From the IMG/VR virus record IMGVR_UViG_3300035145_002905, positions 1 to 57,700 of that record: DNA of 57,700 nucleotides; one strand, written 5' to 3'. This document shows, piece by piece, positions 8,597 to 17,599 of the stretch. Position numbers and translations under genes: made by a program. Under the pieces are notes generated by a model. The model was not told where the DNA came from, searched no databases, and worked only from the letters and a program-made list of their open reading frames with translations. The stretch is from a virus. The stretch's first letter is position 1, and each line of letters opens with the position of its first letter.

Positions 8597-10295
8597 ATAC
8601 ATATTAGGATTATCATTTGGTTATCATGATTCTGCTGCAGCACTATTTAAAGATGGTGTAGTTTTACATGCAGTAGAAGAAGAACGTTTTAGTGGTATTA
8701 AACATGATAATTCATTTCCAAAAAAATCTATTGAATGGATATTAAAAACTGAAAACATAAAAAGAACAGATATAGATACAATTTGTTATTATGAAAATCC
8801 TCATACTAAAAAATCAAGAATTATAAATGTAGCAAAGAGAACATTTTTTAAGAACCCAATATCTAATACAAAAACTTTATTCAAGACCTATTTTTCTAGT
8901 AGTAGCCTAGATAACTTATTTAGAACCGAGATTCATCCAAACGTAAAAATTGTATATGGTGACCATCATTTATCTCATAAAGCATACACATATTTTACAT
9001 CAACATTTGATAACTCTGCAGTTTTAACTGTTGATGGTGTAGGTGAGTATGAAACAACAACTTTATCAGTTTACAATGGTAACACAAATATACCAATAGA
9101 TAATATAACATTTCCACATTCACTTGGTATGTTATATTCTACAATAACAGCTTTCTTAGGATTTAAACCAAACGAAGGTGAATATAAGGTAATGGGATTA
9201 GCTCCTTATGGTACTCATTTGTTTCATGAAAATAAATTTAAAAAACTTTATCACCTAACAGATGATGGCGGATTTAGATTAAACATGGATTATTTTACAT
9301 ATGAGTATTCAGATGAAGTTATGTTTAATCACAAACTATCAGAGTTACTAGGAATACCAAACAGATTACCAGAAGAACCCCTTAATGATATTCATAAAAA
9401 TATAGCAGCAGCATTGCAGCACACATATGAGTTTTTATTTTTTAGATTATTAAATAGATTGTATGAAGAATCAAAAACTGTAAATTTATGTTTAAGTGGT
9501 GGATGTGCATACAATGGAACTGCAAATGGAAAAATTTTAGAAAACACTAGATTTAAAAACGTATGGATTCCACCCGCTCCATCTGATGCTGGTTCTGCAA
9601 TTGGTGCAATACTTGCATATTATTATAATAGAACAAACAAAAAAAGAATAAGAAACGAATCACCATACTTAGGCCCCCAAGAAGATAATCAAGATTTTAT
9701 AGAAATATGTAAACAAAATGAAGAACGTATTCATTGGGAAGTAATACCTGATAGTAAATTATTTAGAAAAGTTTCTAAATTAATATCTGAAGGAAATATT
9801 ATTGGATGGGTTCAAGGTAAACTAGAATTTGGAGCAAGGGCATTAGGAAATCGTTCTATCTTTGCAGACCCAAGAGACCCACAAATGAAAAAGAGAGTGA
9901 ATATGGTTGTAAAGAAAAGAGAAGGTTTCAGACCATTTGCCCCTATTGTTGCATTTAACGATAGAGGAAAATACTTTGAACCACCATACTTCATTCCATA
10001 TATGAATCAGATAATTAAAGTAAAACAAGAACACCAAGAAAAGTTACCAGCGATAACTCATACCGATGGTTCTGCGAGAGTACAGACACTTTTAGAATCA
10101 ACAAACCCAAGAGTTCATAGATTGCTAATGGAATATAAAAAATTGACTGGATATTCTATGTTACTAAACACATCATTTAACCTTAAAGACCAAACTATGG
10201 TTAGAAACTCTGAAGAGGCAATTGATACGTTTATGAAGTGTGATATGGATTATTTAATATTAGGTAATTTGTTTTTAACTAAAAAGATTATTTAA
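8574..10295 (+). CDS. Carbamoyltransferase (NodU/TobZ family)
   Basis: This 573-residue enzyme belongs to the family that moves a carbamoyl group from carbamoyl phosphate, via carbamoyl adenylate, to a sugar or antibiotic hydroxyl. Seen are GLSFGYHDSAAAL at 12-24, GDHHLSHKAY at about 128-137, GLAPYG at about 207-212, LSGGCAYNG at about 307-315, and the C-terminal YrdC-like block FGARALGNRSIFADPRD at about 418-434. Length is normal. The start (ATGATG) lies 23 nt inside the sigma-factor gene. Homologues are frequent in marine phages, where they have been proposed to modify nucleotides or cell-surface sugars; the substrate here is unknown. Confidence 0.92.
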   Translation: MMSSGKDKYILGLSFGYHDSAAALFKDGVVLHAVEEERFSGIKHDNSFPKKSIEWILKTENIKRTDIDTICYYENPHTKKSRIINVAKRTFFKNPISNTKTLFKTYFSSSSLDNLFRTEIHPNVKIVYGDHHLSHKAYTYFTSTFDNSAVLTVDGVGEYETTTLSVYNGNTNIPIDNITFPHSLGMLYSTITAFLGFKPNEGEYKVMGLAPYGTHLFHENKFKKLYHLTDDGGFRLNMDYFTYEYSDEVMFNHKLSELLGIPNRLPEEPLNDIHKNIAAALQHTYEFLFFRLLNRLYEESKTVNLCLSGGCAYNGTANGKILENTRFKNVWIPPAPSDAGSAIGAILAYYYNRTNKKRIRNESPYLGPQEDNQDFIEICKQNEERIHWEVIPDSKLFRKVSKLISEGNIIGWVQGKLEFGARALGNRSIFADPRDPQMKKRVNMVVKKREGFRPFAPIVAFNDRGKYFEPPYFIPYMNQIIKVKQEHQEKLPAITHTDGSARVQTLLESTNPRVHRLLMEYKKLTGYSMLLNTSFNLKDQTMVRNSEEAIDTFMKCDMDYLILGNLFLTKKII

Positions 10296-10323
10296 CAATT
10301 TCTTTACAATTTCTTAACATTGG

Positions 10324-10333
10324 TATATTTATA
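10324..10333 (+). promoter_or_regulatory. Late-promoter-like element (TATATTTATA)
   Basis: TATATTTATA lies 14 nt before the ATG at 10348. No TTG occurs at the expected -35 distance. An AAAGGAG ribosome site (10336-10342) lies between them. It is one of a set of similar elements ahead of structural genes. Confidence 0.55.
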
Positions 10334-10347
10334 CTAAAGGAGAAATT

Positions 10348-10722
10348 ATGAAAGAACAATTATTCAAAGTAAGGATTGTTCAAATGATAGCTATCCTATT
10401 ATTTTCTCTGTGTACATTTCCTCTCTTCGGACAAGAATCCAAAGTTATTACACAGATAGACAACAATCTTTACGAGTATAGAGCATTCAACGAAGATGGT
10501 TCTATACACCAAAAAGGAACATACATCGGAACAGAAGATGGAAAATTATTAGTTCATTCTTATTGGAGTGATGATGTAGGAACAAAGGCGTTGTATAACA
10601 AAGGAAAGTTAGTTTGGATTAAACCTAAAGGACAACCTCGTTATACTTATGAACAGATAGAGTACGAACAAATGAAGGCTGAAATCAAAAGATTGAAGGC
10701 GATTGTGGCTCTAAATGACTAA
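10348..10722 (+). CDS. Secreted YwqK/MORN-like protein
   Basis: This 124-residue protein has a signal peptide (hydrophobic stretch at about 11-27, ending PLFGQESK, with likely cleavage before Gln as in many Bacteroidota proteins). The mature part has the repeating pattern EYRAFNEDGSIHQKGTYIG and KALYNKGKLVWI, like YwqK/MORN-type beta-hairpin repeats, and a short C-terminal coiled coil (YEQMKAEIKRLKAIVALN). It has its own late-type element and a good AAAGGAG site, and a strong terminator follows. It may act in the cell envelope during late infection. Its role is unknown. Confidence 0.7.
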   Translation: MKEQLFKVRIVQMIAILLFSLCTFPLFGQESKVITQIDNNLYEYRAFNEDGSIHQKGTYIGTEDGKLLVHSYWSDDVGTKALYNKGKLVWIKPKGQPRYTYEQIEYEQMKAEIKRLKAIVALND

Positions 10723-10747
10723 TCGTAATTCAAAGTGATTAGTAGAT

Positions 10748-10774
10748 AAACCCAACCCCGTAAGGTTGGGTTTT
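10748..10774 (+). terminator. Intrinsic terminator
   Basis: A 10-bp stem, AAACCCAACC at 10748-10757 with GGTTGGGTTT at 10764-10773, has a 6-nt loop and runs into TTTT. It lies 25 nt behind the stop of the secreted protein gene. The rest of 10775-10922 shows no gene that I can support. Confidence 0.9.
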
Positions 10775-10922
10775 CTTATTGACACCTGATATAGTTTACA
10801 CAATTGGTGTGAAATTATAAAACATAGTTTTTATTTAATATATACCCTACTTATTATTGACATGTCCGACGTTTTGTAACATGAGAAAGTTATTTTTCTA
10901 ATTTAAAACAAAGGAGAACAAT

Positions 10923-11153
10923 ATGGATTTTTTGAAGAAAATCGGCTCTTGGGCTGATGAACTAACAAAAATTGGTATTAGTATAATCGCCTTAGGAGTT
11001 GTACTTGAAGTATTATTCAAAGGTGCAGAAATCCCATTTTGGCCAGAGGTATCAGTAGTTGATAACGTAATGGGCATTTTAGGAGGTCTGAGTGCTGAAG
11101 GTCTGTTAGGACTGGTTGGTGCATTTGTACTTTATCATATAATCAAGAAGTAG
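10923..11153 (+). CDS. Small two-helix membrane protein, holin-like
   Basis: This 76-residue protein has a short amphipathic start (MDFLKKIGSWADELTKIG) and two hydrophobic helices at about 16-33 (IGISIIALGVVLEVLF) and 52-72 (GILGGLSAEGLLGLVGAFVLY), ending in basic residues. Size and layout fit a class II holin, and lysis-type genes lie close by. Similar small proteins are widespread in marine phages without proof of function. It is alone between two terminators with an AAGGAG ribosome site (10911-10916), so it is transcribed as a single-gene unit. Confidence 0.7.
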   Translation: MDFLKKIGSWADELTKIGISIIALGVVLEVLFKGAEIPFWPEVSVVDNVMGILGGLSAEGLLGLVGAFVLYHIIKK

Positions 11154-11187
11154 TAATACAGATTGATTCCATAACGCGTTAAAGATT

Positions 11188-11216
11188 AAGCCTCACCCTA
11201 AAAAGTGAGGTTTTTT
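11188..11216 (+). terminator. Intrinsic terminator
   Basis: CCTCAC at 11191-11196 pairs with GTGAGG at 11205-11210 across an 8-nt loop and is followed by TTTTTT. It separates the holin-like gene from the structural block, whose promoter-like element begins 9 nt later. Confidence 0.88.
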
Positions 11217-11224
11217 CATTTACC

Positions 11225-11236
11225 ATATTTATATAA
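11225..11236 (+). promoter_or_regulatory. Late-promoter-like element (ATATTTATATAA)
   Basis: ATATTTATATAA lies 18 nt before the first gene of the tail block (ATG 11255) and directly behind a terminator, which is where a promoter is required. No -35 box is seen at the usual distance. Confidence 0.65.
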
Positions 11237-11254
11237 GAGATAATATATAAAATT

Positions 11255-11671
11255 ATGAGTACACATTTTGAATTATTTCCAGGTAAAGATTTAAGTGGAT
11301 TGTTTAAAGATATCTATGATAATCAACAAAACAAGAAACAAAGAATATCAGAATTAATTGCTGAAATGAAAAAGGTAATTAGACACTCTGGTGATATGGC
11401 AGTAATAGGTCCAATCATAAAAGATTTAGTTGATACTTCAGTAAGAAACGATGAATCACTAATTAAGATGGCAGCAATTGCACAAAGAATGATTGCCTCA
11501 AAAGATAAAGTAGAAGGAGATACTGGTTTCCTTACTGATAAAGAAAAAGAACAATTACTATCACAACTTGAAGATACTATTGCAGAAGTTTCAGATGAAC
11601 ACGATTCAAAGGTTGATGAACTAACTAACGAAGTTGAAGAACTAAAACAAAAGGTAGGAAAGAATGTTTAG
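11255..11671 (+). CDS. Hypothetical helical protein, first gene of tail block
   Basis: This 138-residue protein is mainly alpha-helical with a C-terminal coiled coil (EHDSKVDELTNEVEELKQKV at about 115-134). No family was recognised. It overlaps the spike gene start by 8 nt and is the first gene behind a late-type element, so it is probably a tail or baseplate structural or assembly protein. Confidence 0.65.
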   Translation: MSTHFELFPGKDLSGLFKDIYDNQQNKKQRISELIAEMKKVIRHSGDMAVIGPIIKDLVDTSVRNDESLIKMAAIAQRMIASKDKVEGDTGFLTDKEKEQLLSQLEDTIAEVSDEHDSKVDELTNEVEELKQKVGKNV

Positions 11672-12947
11672 ATTTGGTGATAATAATGTACAAACATCAA
11701 AACAACGAAGCTTTAAAAACTCACAAAATGAAGTTGGTATTGTAATCGATGTTATTTTAGATGAAGAAAATAAATCACTACCCGTCTTTAAAGAAGTAGG
11801 TGCTGTTGATGGAATTGAATCATCTAATATTCATACTGGTAAAATTGGTGGAGTAAGAGTAAGAACATTATCAAACTCAGAAGTACAAGATGATGAATTA
11901 CCAATTATATATGCACTAGATGATACTATAAAAACATTACCAATCTTAGGTGAAGAAGTACAAATAGTTAGAGTTGGTGGTAAAAAGTTTTACACAAGAA
12001 TATCAACCAGTGGTAATCCAAACATATCAAATGATGGATTAGAATCATACAAAGAAATATTTGGTAACGCAGATTCATCAGCAAACAGTACTTCATATGG
12101 TAATAACGCATCAACTGGTATTGCACAACCACAAGGTGGTGGGGCATCTAACAAAGGTCAATACGGAGATTATTTTGAAGCAGACCCTAAGATACATAAA
12201 TTAAAATTATTTGAAGGTGATACTTTAATTGAATCAAGATTTGGACAATCAATAAGATTTAGTGGATACAACAATGATGATAATAAATTCTCACCAACTA
12301 TTATTATAAGAAATAGAGAATCTGACCCATCAAGAGAATCTCAAGGTGAATTCCAATCACAAAAAATCGGTGGTACTACTAAAGAAGATGTGAATAGAGA
12401 TGGTTCAAGTATCGTATTAAGTTCAAGAGATTTTCAGATACCATTTGTACCAGGTGTAGTTGATGATAAGGGTAATTCCGATTTCGAAACAAAACCAGAT
12501 ACCTTTAAAGATTATCCAAGTGCGGATAAACTAAAAGGTGACCAAGTTTTAATTAGTAGTGGAAGATTAATATTCTCAGCAAAATCTGCTGAAATGATTT
12601 TTTATTCAAGAGGAAACTATGGATTTATATCTGATGGTTACATGTCTATCGATAACAAAGGTGGTATTGATATTACAACGGGTGATAATATAAACATCAC
12701 AACTACTGATAACGATTTCAGTATTCTTGCTGGACAAGGTAGGATTAATATAGGAGATGAATCTGAAGAACAACTTGTACGAGGAAATGCATTAGTAGAT
12801 TTATTGAGTGAATTACTTACAGAACTAGCAAGTGAAACACATCCAACTCCTGCAGGTCCATCTGGTCCACCTGTAAATGCACCAAAATATAACTCAATCA
12901 AGAGTAAGTTAAAAGATATCTTATCACCAAATAACTACACAAACTAA
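11664..12947 (+). CDS. 5: Baseplate hub/spike protein (T4 gp5-like)
   Basis: This 427-residue protein has an N-terminal OB-fold-like segment (about residues 22-115, from VGIVIDVILDEENK to YTRIS), a middle with ESDPSRESQGEFQSQ, then short regular beta repeats at about 295-370 (LIFSAKSAEMIFYSRG, GGIDITTGDNINITTTDND, LAGQGRINIG) that fit a triple-stranded beta-helix spike. THPTPAGPSGPP at about 391-402 is typical of phage baseplate hub proteins. No lysozyme domain is seen, unlike T4 gp5; lysis at the tip may rely on another protein. Gene order next to gp25 and gp6 supports the call. Confidence 0.8.
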   Translation: MFRFGDNNVQTSKQRSFKNSQNEVGIVIDVILDEENKSLPVFKEVGAVDGIESSNIHTGKIGGVRVRTLSNSEVQDDELPIIYALDDTIKTLPILGEEVQIVRVGGKKFYTRISTSGNPNISNDGLESYKEIFGNADSSANSTSYGNNASTGIAQPQGGGASNKGQYGDYFEADPKIHKLKLFEGDTLIESRFGQSIRFSGYNNDDNKFSPTIIIRNRESDPSRESQGEFQSQKIGGTTKEDVNRDGSSIVLSSRDFQIPFVPGVVDDKGNSDFETKPDTFKDYPSADKLKGDQVLISSGRLIFSAKSAEMIFYSRGNYGFISDGYMSIDNKGGIDITTGDNINITTTDNDFSILAGQGRINIGDESEEQLVRGNALVDLLSELLTELASETHPTPAGPSGPPVNAPKYNSIKSKLKDILSPNNYTN

Positions 12948-13504
12948 TGTCACTAAGTACGTTCAAATCAAATCTCATAAGATATATGAGTACTGAGCCG
13001 GAAAGCATTGATGATTTTGCAAAAACATTAACAAGAGAATATGATGGGGCAGTAAAAAGAGGATTTGATACACTTAATTCAGTACCATTACAAAAAGGAA
13101 ATACTGAAGGTATGGAAACCATATTGAAGTTTTACTTAAAAGGTAATATGTACAAAAAGAGTGGAGTTCTAAATATTCAAGAGTGGGGCCCTGCATTTAT
13201 AACTTATTGGATGCCATCTCAAGGTGCTTTATTTCCAGTACCAGTAATACCGGCTCCAGGTACAATGCAAAATATAGCAAGTGTATCACATTTAATAGTT
13301 AGTCCAGGAGTATGGTCAACTGCATTTCCATTACCACCAACAGATTCAATTAGTAATTTTGTAGATATATTATCTTTGGCAATAATAAATCATTTAACAA
13401 CAGTACAAGGATTAATAATAACAAATTCACTATATCCAACCGCACCAACTCCAATTCCAGGCCCTGGTATAATACAATGGGTAGGATATACAATCCCCCA
13501 ATAA
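12947..13504 (+). CDS. Unassigned tail/baseplate protein
   Basis: This 185-residue protein has a charged helical N-terminus (residues 1-65) and a hydrophobic, Pro-rich C-terminal half with repeated PxPxPAPG-like turns (PVPVIPAPG, TAPTPIPGPGI). No family recognised. It shares one base with the spike gene stop (TAATG), so it is co-translated with the spike and is probably a baseplate component. Confidence 0.6.
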   Translation: MSLSTFKSNLIRYMSTEPESIDDFAKTLTREYDGAVKRGFDTLNSVPLQKGNTEGMETILKFYLKGNMYKKSGVLNIQEWGPAFITYWMPSQGALFPVPVIPAPGTMQNIASVSHLIVSPGVWSTAFPLPPTDSISNFVDILSLAIINHLTTVQGLIITNSLYPTAPTPIPGPGIIQWVGYTIPQ

Positions 13505-13525
13505 TAATCAAAAAATAAAGAATTA

Positions 13526-13537
13526 ATATTTATATAA
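13526..13537 (+). promoter_or_regulatory. Late-promoter-like element (ATATTTATATAA)
   Basis: The same 12-mer as at 11225 and 29266, placed 21 nt before ATG 13559 in the 54-nt gap. No ribosome site is obvious before this gene. Confidence 0.6.
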
Positions 13538-13558
13538 AGAAACAAACTTTTAATTAAT

Positions 13559-14077
13559 ATGGAAGCGAAGAAAATAGCTAAATTGGTAAAGGCATTAGTA
13601 GAGGCAGAAGTTGCAAAACAACAAGAAACGTTTCTTACTAAAACTTTCCCTAAGATTCTTAAAGAAGAGATGAAACGCTTTAATGAATCAAAACCAAGTC
13701 AAGTTCAAAATGAAGTTGACCCCTTTTCTCTTGCAAACGCAGTATTGGAAGAAGATAGAAAACAAGATGGAAAAGTTTATTCTAAAAATCCAGCAATAAA
13801 TGAAGTATTACAAAATACACAACCATTTAATCAAATGGACAAAACAATGACCTTTGGAACACAAGATGTACCTGCAGGTGGTGGAATGGCTCCTAACTTA
13901 CAACAAACCATGGCACAGAAAATGGGATATGGTAGTATGGTTGGAGGTGCTTCAAAACCACAAGGGTTAGGAGTTCAGACAGGATTGGCAGGATTAGATA
14001 GAGTATTAAATAGAGATAACAGTGCTTTAGTAAAAGCATTTAACAAGAAAAAACATTGGAGACCTGGACAGGAATAA
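13559..14077 (+). CDS. Unassigned structural-block protein
   Basis: This 172-residue protein has a helical N-terminus (EAKKIAKLVKALVEAEVAK), a disordered Gln/Gly/Pro-rich middle (for example VPAGGGMAPNLQQTMAQKMG at about 104-123) and a basic C-terminus (KAFNKKKHWRPGQE). It has no recognised family. It is placed directly before gp25 with a 3-nt gap and behind a late-type element, suggesting a baseplate assembly or scaffold role. Confidence 0.6.
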   Translation: MEAKKIAKLVKALVEAEVAKQQETFLTKTFPKILKEEMKRFNESKPSQVQNEVDPFSLANAVLEEDRKQDGKVYSKNPAINEVLQNTQPFNQMDKTMTFGTQDVPAGGGMAPNLQQTMAQKMGYGSMVGGASKPQGLGVQTGLAGLDRVLNRDNSALVKAFNKKKHWRPGQE

Positions 14078-14080
14078 TAA

Positions 14081-14512
14081 ATGGCTTACGAGATTTCAAA
14101 GAAGGTAGTAATTGATACTGAAGAATTTAACGATTATGCAGTAGGATTATCATTACCATTAAAAAATGGTGATGGTGGTTTCTTTGAACAAAACTTTAAT
14201 ACATTTAACCAGGCCAAGAGTAATTTAAAAAATCTATTGTTAACAAAAAAAGGAGAAAGAGTATTACAACCAAACTTTGGAAGTGGATTACAATCTCTAC
14301 TATTTGAACCAATAGATGAAACATTTGAAACAAGAGTTGCTGATACAATAACAGAATCAGTTTCTCAATGGTTACCTTATATAACAATTGAAGATATATT
14401 TATTGATATATCGGATAGTAATAAAGACAGAAATAAAGTAGGTGTTGATATTAAGTTTAAAGTTGGTGAAACATTAGATTTACAATCAGTAACATTTACA
14501 TTGGGTACATAA
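14081..14512 (+). CDS. 25: Baseplate wedge protein (T4 gp25-like)
   Basis: This 143-residue protein belongs to the gp25/W family of contractile-tail wedge subunits. The diagnostic block LLTKKGERVLQPNFGSGLQSLLFEP is at about 53-77 and corresponds to the conserved G-E-R...P.FG..L...LFEP pattern. Length is typical. With gp6 and gp5 it forms the conserved core that nucleates the tail sheath. It is 1 nt before the gp6-like gene, the usual order. Confidence 0.95.
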   Translation: MAYEISKKVVIDTEEFNDYAVGLSLPLKNGDGGFFEQNFNTFNQAKSNLKNLLLTKKGERVLQPNFGSGLQSLLFEPIDETFETRVADTITESVSQWLPYITIEDIFIDISDSNKDRNKVGVDIKFKVGETLDLQSVTFTLGT

Positions 14513-14513
14513 A

Positions 14514-16541
14514 ATGGCAATAAATAATTCAGTAAATTCAAACTTTAAAGATAAAGGTAAAAGTTTAAAATACCTTAACAAAGATTTTTCGTCTTTTAGA
14601 AATAATCTAATAGAGTTTGCAAAAACATATTTTCCAAAAACACACGCAGATTTTAACGAATCATCACCTGGTATGATGTTTATAGAAATGGCATCTTACA
14701 TTGGAGATGTTCTTGGATATTATATAGATGATACATTAAAAGAATCATTAATGCCATATGCAGAAGATAAAAGAAATGTATTGGCACTTGCAAAATATCT
14801 TGGATATAAAACTAAGGTAACTTCTCCTGCAATAACTGAATTATCTGTATATCAATTAGTACCTTCAAAATATAAATCAGGAACAACTAATGATTATGAA
14901 CCAGATTCACAATTTTATCTTAGAGTAAAAGAAGGTATGGTTGCAACATCTATCGGTGGTGTTCCTTTTGTAACACAAGATTTACTTGATTTCAATGAAT
15001 CTCAAGACAGAGAAATAACAGTATTCTCAAGAAACACTAGTACGAATGACCCCGAGTTTTACTTAGTAAAGAAAAAGGTAAAGGCAATGTCTGCAGAACT
15101 AAAAGAAGTAGATGTTCAGTTCGGACCAAATTCAGATTTTGCAAAGATTGATTTAGGTGATACTAATGTAATATCGATTTATGATGTTAGAGATGCTAAC
15201 TCAAACAAATATTATGAAGTACCTTATCTTGGACAAGAACTTGTTTATATAGATTATCCAAATACAGCAGCAAATGAACCTGATTTATTTCAGTTTAGAG
15301 AAGATGTACCATCAATATTAAAAACATTAAGAACACCTAGAAGATTTACAACAGTAATCAATGAAGATTTCACAACCACAATACAATTTGGTTCAGGTGA
15401 TGCAAATGTAAGTGATGAACTACTTATACCAAACTTTGATAATGTAGGTTTAGGATTGGCTGGTTCTAATGATAGATTAAATGAATATTATGACCCTGCA
15501 AACTTCTTGAAAACAAAATCATATGGTCAATCACCTACAAACACAACTGTAACAGTAAAATATTTTGTTGGTGGTGGTATTCAATCAAATGTAAAGAAGG
15601 GCGATATAAAACAAATAACAGCAATAGAATACGATAATGATACTGCATCTTTTTCTGAAGCAGAACAAAGATTATATAGTACAGTTGTAAATTCAGTTGC
15701 GTGTGAAAACGAAGTTCCTGCAACTGGTGGTAGAGGTGCAGAAACAATCAATGAAATAAAAGAAAATGCATTAGCATATTTTGGAGCTCAGAACAGAGCA
15801 GTAACCGCACAAGATTATCAAGTTAGAAGTTTGGCAATGCCGGCAAAGTTTGGTTCTGTTGCAAAAGCGTTTGTAATACAAGATAATAAACTTGACGCAA
15901 ACTCACCATCTTCTGTTTTGGCTTCTCCAGAACAAGCAGAAGAGTTTGTTGATTTAGTTGAAAAAAATAAAACACTACAAAGAAGTGATATCAAAAGAAA
16001 TGTTGATGAATTCTTAGCAGGAAAGAAAAACAGAGCAAATGATAAATCAAATCCATTTAGTATAAACATTTATACTTTAGGATATAATTCTAGTAAAAAC
16101 TTAATATCATTAAACTCTGCAGTAAAAGAAAACTTAAAAAGGTATCTAAACAATTATAAGATGATTACAGATGGTATTAACATCGTAGATGGATATATTA
16201 TCAACTTTGCAATAGAGTTCGATGTAACTGCTCTGACAGGGTATAACAGAAGAGAAATTCTAACAAACTGTAATCTTGCGTTACAAGATTATTTTAATAT
16301 AGATAATTGGACATTTAATGATACCATAAACATAAACGAAGTAGAATTAATTCTTGCAAATATTGAAGGAGTTGTTTCTATTTCAAAATTAAATTTTGTT
16401 AACAAATGTGGCGGAAACTATTCAGCTCGTTCATATAACTTTGAAGAGGCAACAAGGAACAATATAATCTATCCTTCATTAGACCCTTCAGTATTTGAAT
16501 TAAAGTTTCCAAATCAAGATATAAAAGGGAGAATTGTATAA
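14514..16541 (+). CDS. 6: Baseplate wedge protein (T4 gp6-like, J family)
   Basis: This 675-residue protein is the wedge subunit forming the inner ring of the baseplate. The N-terminal block (YLNKDFSSFRNNLIEFAKTY at about 20-39, then DFNESSPGMMFIEMASYIGD and LGYKTK) is typical of gp6. Later GGRGAETINEIKENALAYFG and RAVTAQDYQVR are the conserved J-family segment, at about residues 402-442. It is similar in size to T4 gp6 (660). It follows the gp25-like gene by 1 nt and shares its last base with the next start (ATAATG). Confidence 0.93.
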   Translation: MAINNSVNSNFKDKGKSLKYLNKDFSSFRNNLIEFAKTYFPKTHADFNESSPGMMFIEMASYIGDVLGYYIDDTLKESLMPYAEDKRNVLALAKYLGYKTKVTSPAITELSVYQLVPSKYKSGTTNDYEPDSQFYLRVKEGMVATSIGGVPFVTQDLLDFNESQDREITVFSRNTSTNDPEFYLVKKKVKAMSAELKEVDVQFGPNSDFAKIDLGDTNVISIYDVRDANSNKYYEVPYLGQELVYIDYPNTAANEPDLFQFREDVPSILKTLRTPRRFTTVINEDFTTTIQFGSGDANVSDELLIPNFDNVGLGLAGSNDRLNEYYDPANFLKTKSYGQSPTNTTVTVKYFVGGGIQSNVKKGDIKQITAIEYDNDTASFSEAEQRLYSTVVNSVACENEVPATGGRGAETINEIKENALAYFGAQNRAVTAQDYQVRSLAMPAKFGSVAKAFVIQDNKLDANSPSSVLASPEQAEEFVDLVEKNKTLQRSDIKRNVDEFLAGKKNRANDKSNPFSINIYTLGYNSSKNLISLNSAVKENLKRYLNNYKMITDGINIVDGYIINFAIEFDVTALTGYNRREILTNCNLALQDYFNIDNWTFNDTININEVELILANIEGVVSISKLNFVNKCGGNYSARSYNFEEATRNNIIYPSLDPSVFELKFPNQDIKGRIV

Positions 16542-17599
16542 TGTACTATTTTGTTACAGCATCTAAAGACGCAACTCTATACTTACAACAACCAGAACAA
16601 AATACAGGTTTGGATGAAGTACTTGAAGTGTCTAAAGTTTATTATGGTTCTCTAAAAGATACTGCAAGAACTTTGATAAAGTTTGATTTAGGTGGATTAT
16701 CTTCATCTATTGATAATGGTGCAGTAACAATGAGTTCTGCTGAACTTTTACTAAAAGAATGTGAATCATCAGAAATACCATTAGATTATACAATCGAAGC
16801 ATATCCAGTCTCACAATCATGGGATATGGGAATCGGAACAAGATTTGATGATATAACAACAGATGGAGTTACTTGGAACTATCGTGCAAGTGGTTCTAAT
16901 TGGTTAGTTGGTGATATGAGTGCAGAATCAACCGGTTCATTTAATGGTAAAGGTGGAACATGGTTCACTGGCTCAGAGGCAACACAATCATATTCATACC
17001 AAAGTTCAGATGTAAACATGAATGTGTTTTCGGCAGTAGATTCTTGGATTAGTGGTTCTATTACTAATGAAGGATTTATAATTAAACATACAACTGCATT
17101 TGAAAAGGATACTAATGATTATGGACAATTAAAATTCTTTAGTAAAGAAACTCACACAATTCATCAACCTAAAATAAGAATTGGTTGGGATGATTCTGTG
17201 TTTGAAACGGGTTCATTATCGGCACTAACTCTTACAGAAGATATTAAGTTAAATACAAAAAGATTAAAAAAATCATATAAGGTAGGTACAACACCAAAAA
17301 TTGAAGTTCATGGTAGGGAATTATACCCTGCAAGAACATTCTCAAATACTTTTGCATACAACGATGTAAATTATTTACCAACTTCGTCATATTATCAAAT
17401 ATCTGATTTAAACAGTAACGATACTATTATACCATTTGGTGATTATTCAAAAATATCATGTAGTGCAAATGGTAATTATTTTAAACTAAATCTTACAAAC
17501 TTTGAAATTAATAGAGAATATAAGGTTGAATTTAAAATAGAAAGAAATGGTACTGTTGAATATTTTGATGATGATATAACGTTTGAAGTGGTTAAATAA
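16541..17599 (+). CDS. DNRLRE-like beta-sandwich virion protein
   Basis: This 352-residue protein has a first half (residues about 5-200) resembling DNRLRE/disaggregatase-type beta-sandwich domains: ATLYLQQPEQNTGLDEVLEV, then RTLIKFDL, ELLLKECE and WDMGIGTRFDD. The second half is beta-rich without a recognised motif. Such domains can bind polysaccharide. It lies directly behind the gp6-like gene and is probably a baseplate-attached protein that contacts the host surface. Confidence 0.6.
   Translation: MYYFVTASKDATLYLQQPEQNTGLDEVLEVSKVYYGSLKDTARTLIKFDLGGLSSSIDNGAVTMSSAELLLKECESSEIPLDYTIEAYPVSQSWDMGIGTRFDDITTDGVTWNYRASGSNWLVGDMSAESTGSFNGKGGTWFTGSEATQSYSYQSSDVNMNVFSAVDSWISGSITNEGFIIKHTTAFEKDTNDYGQLKFFSKETHTIHQPKIRIGWDDSVFETGSLSALTLTEDIKLNTKRLKKSYKVGTTPKIEVHGRELYPARTFSNTFAYNDVNYLPTSSYYQISDLNSNDTIIPFGDYSKISCSANGNYFKLNLTNFEINREYKVEFKIERNGTVEYFDDDITFEVVK

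Noticed and set aside
10779-10862. Two TTGACA-like boxes before the holin-like gene
   Set aside because: Neither has a fitting -10 box at 16-18 nt, so no promoter is claimed there.
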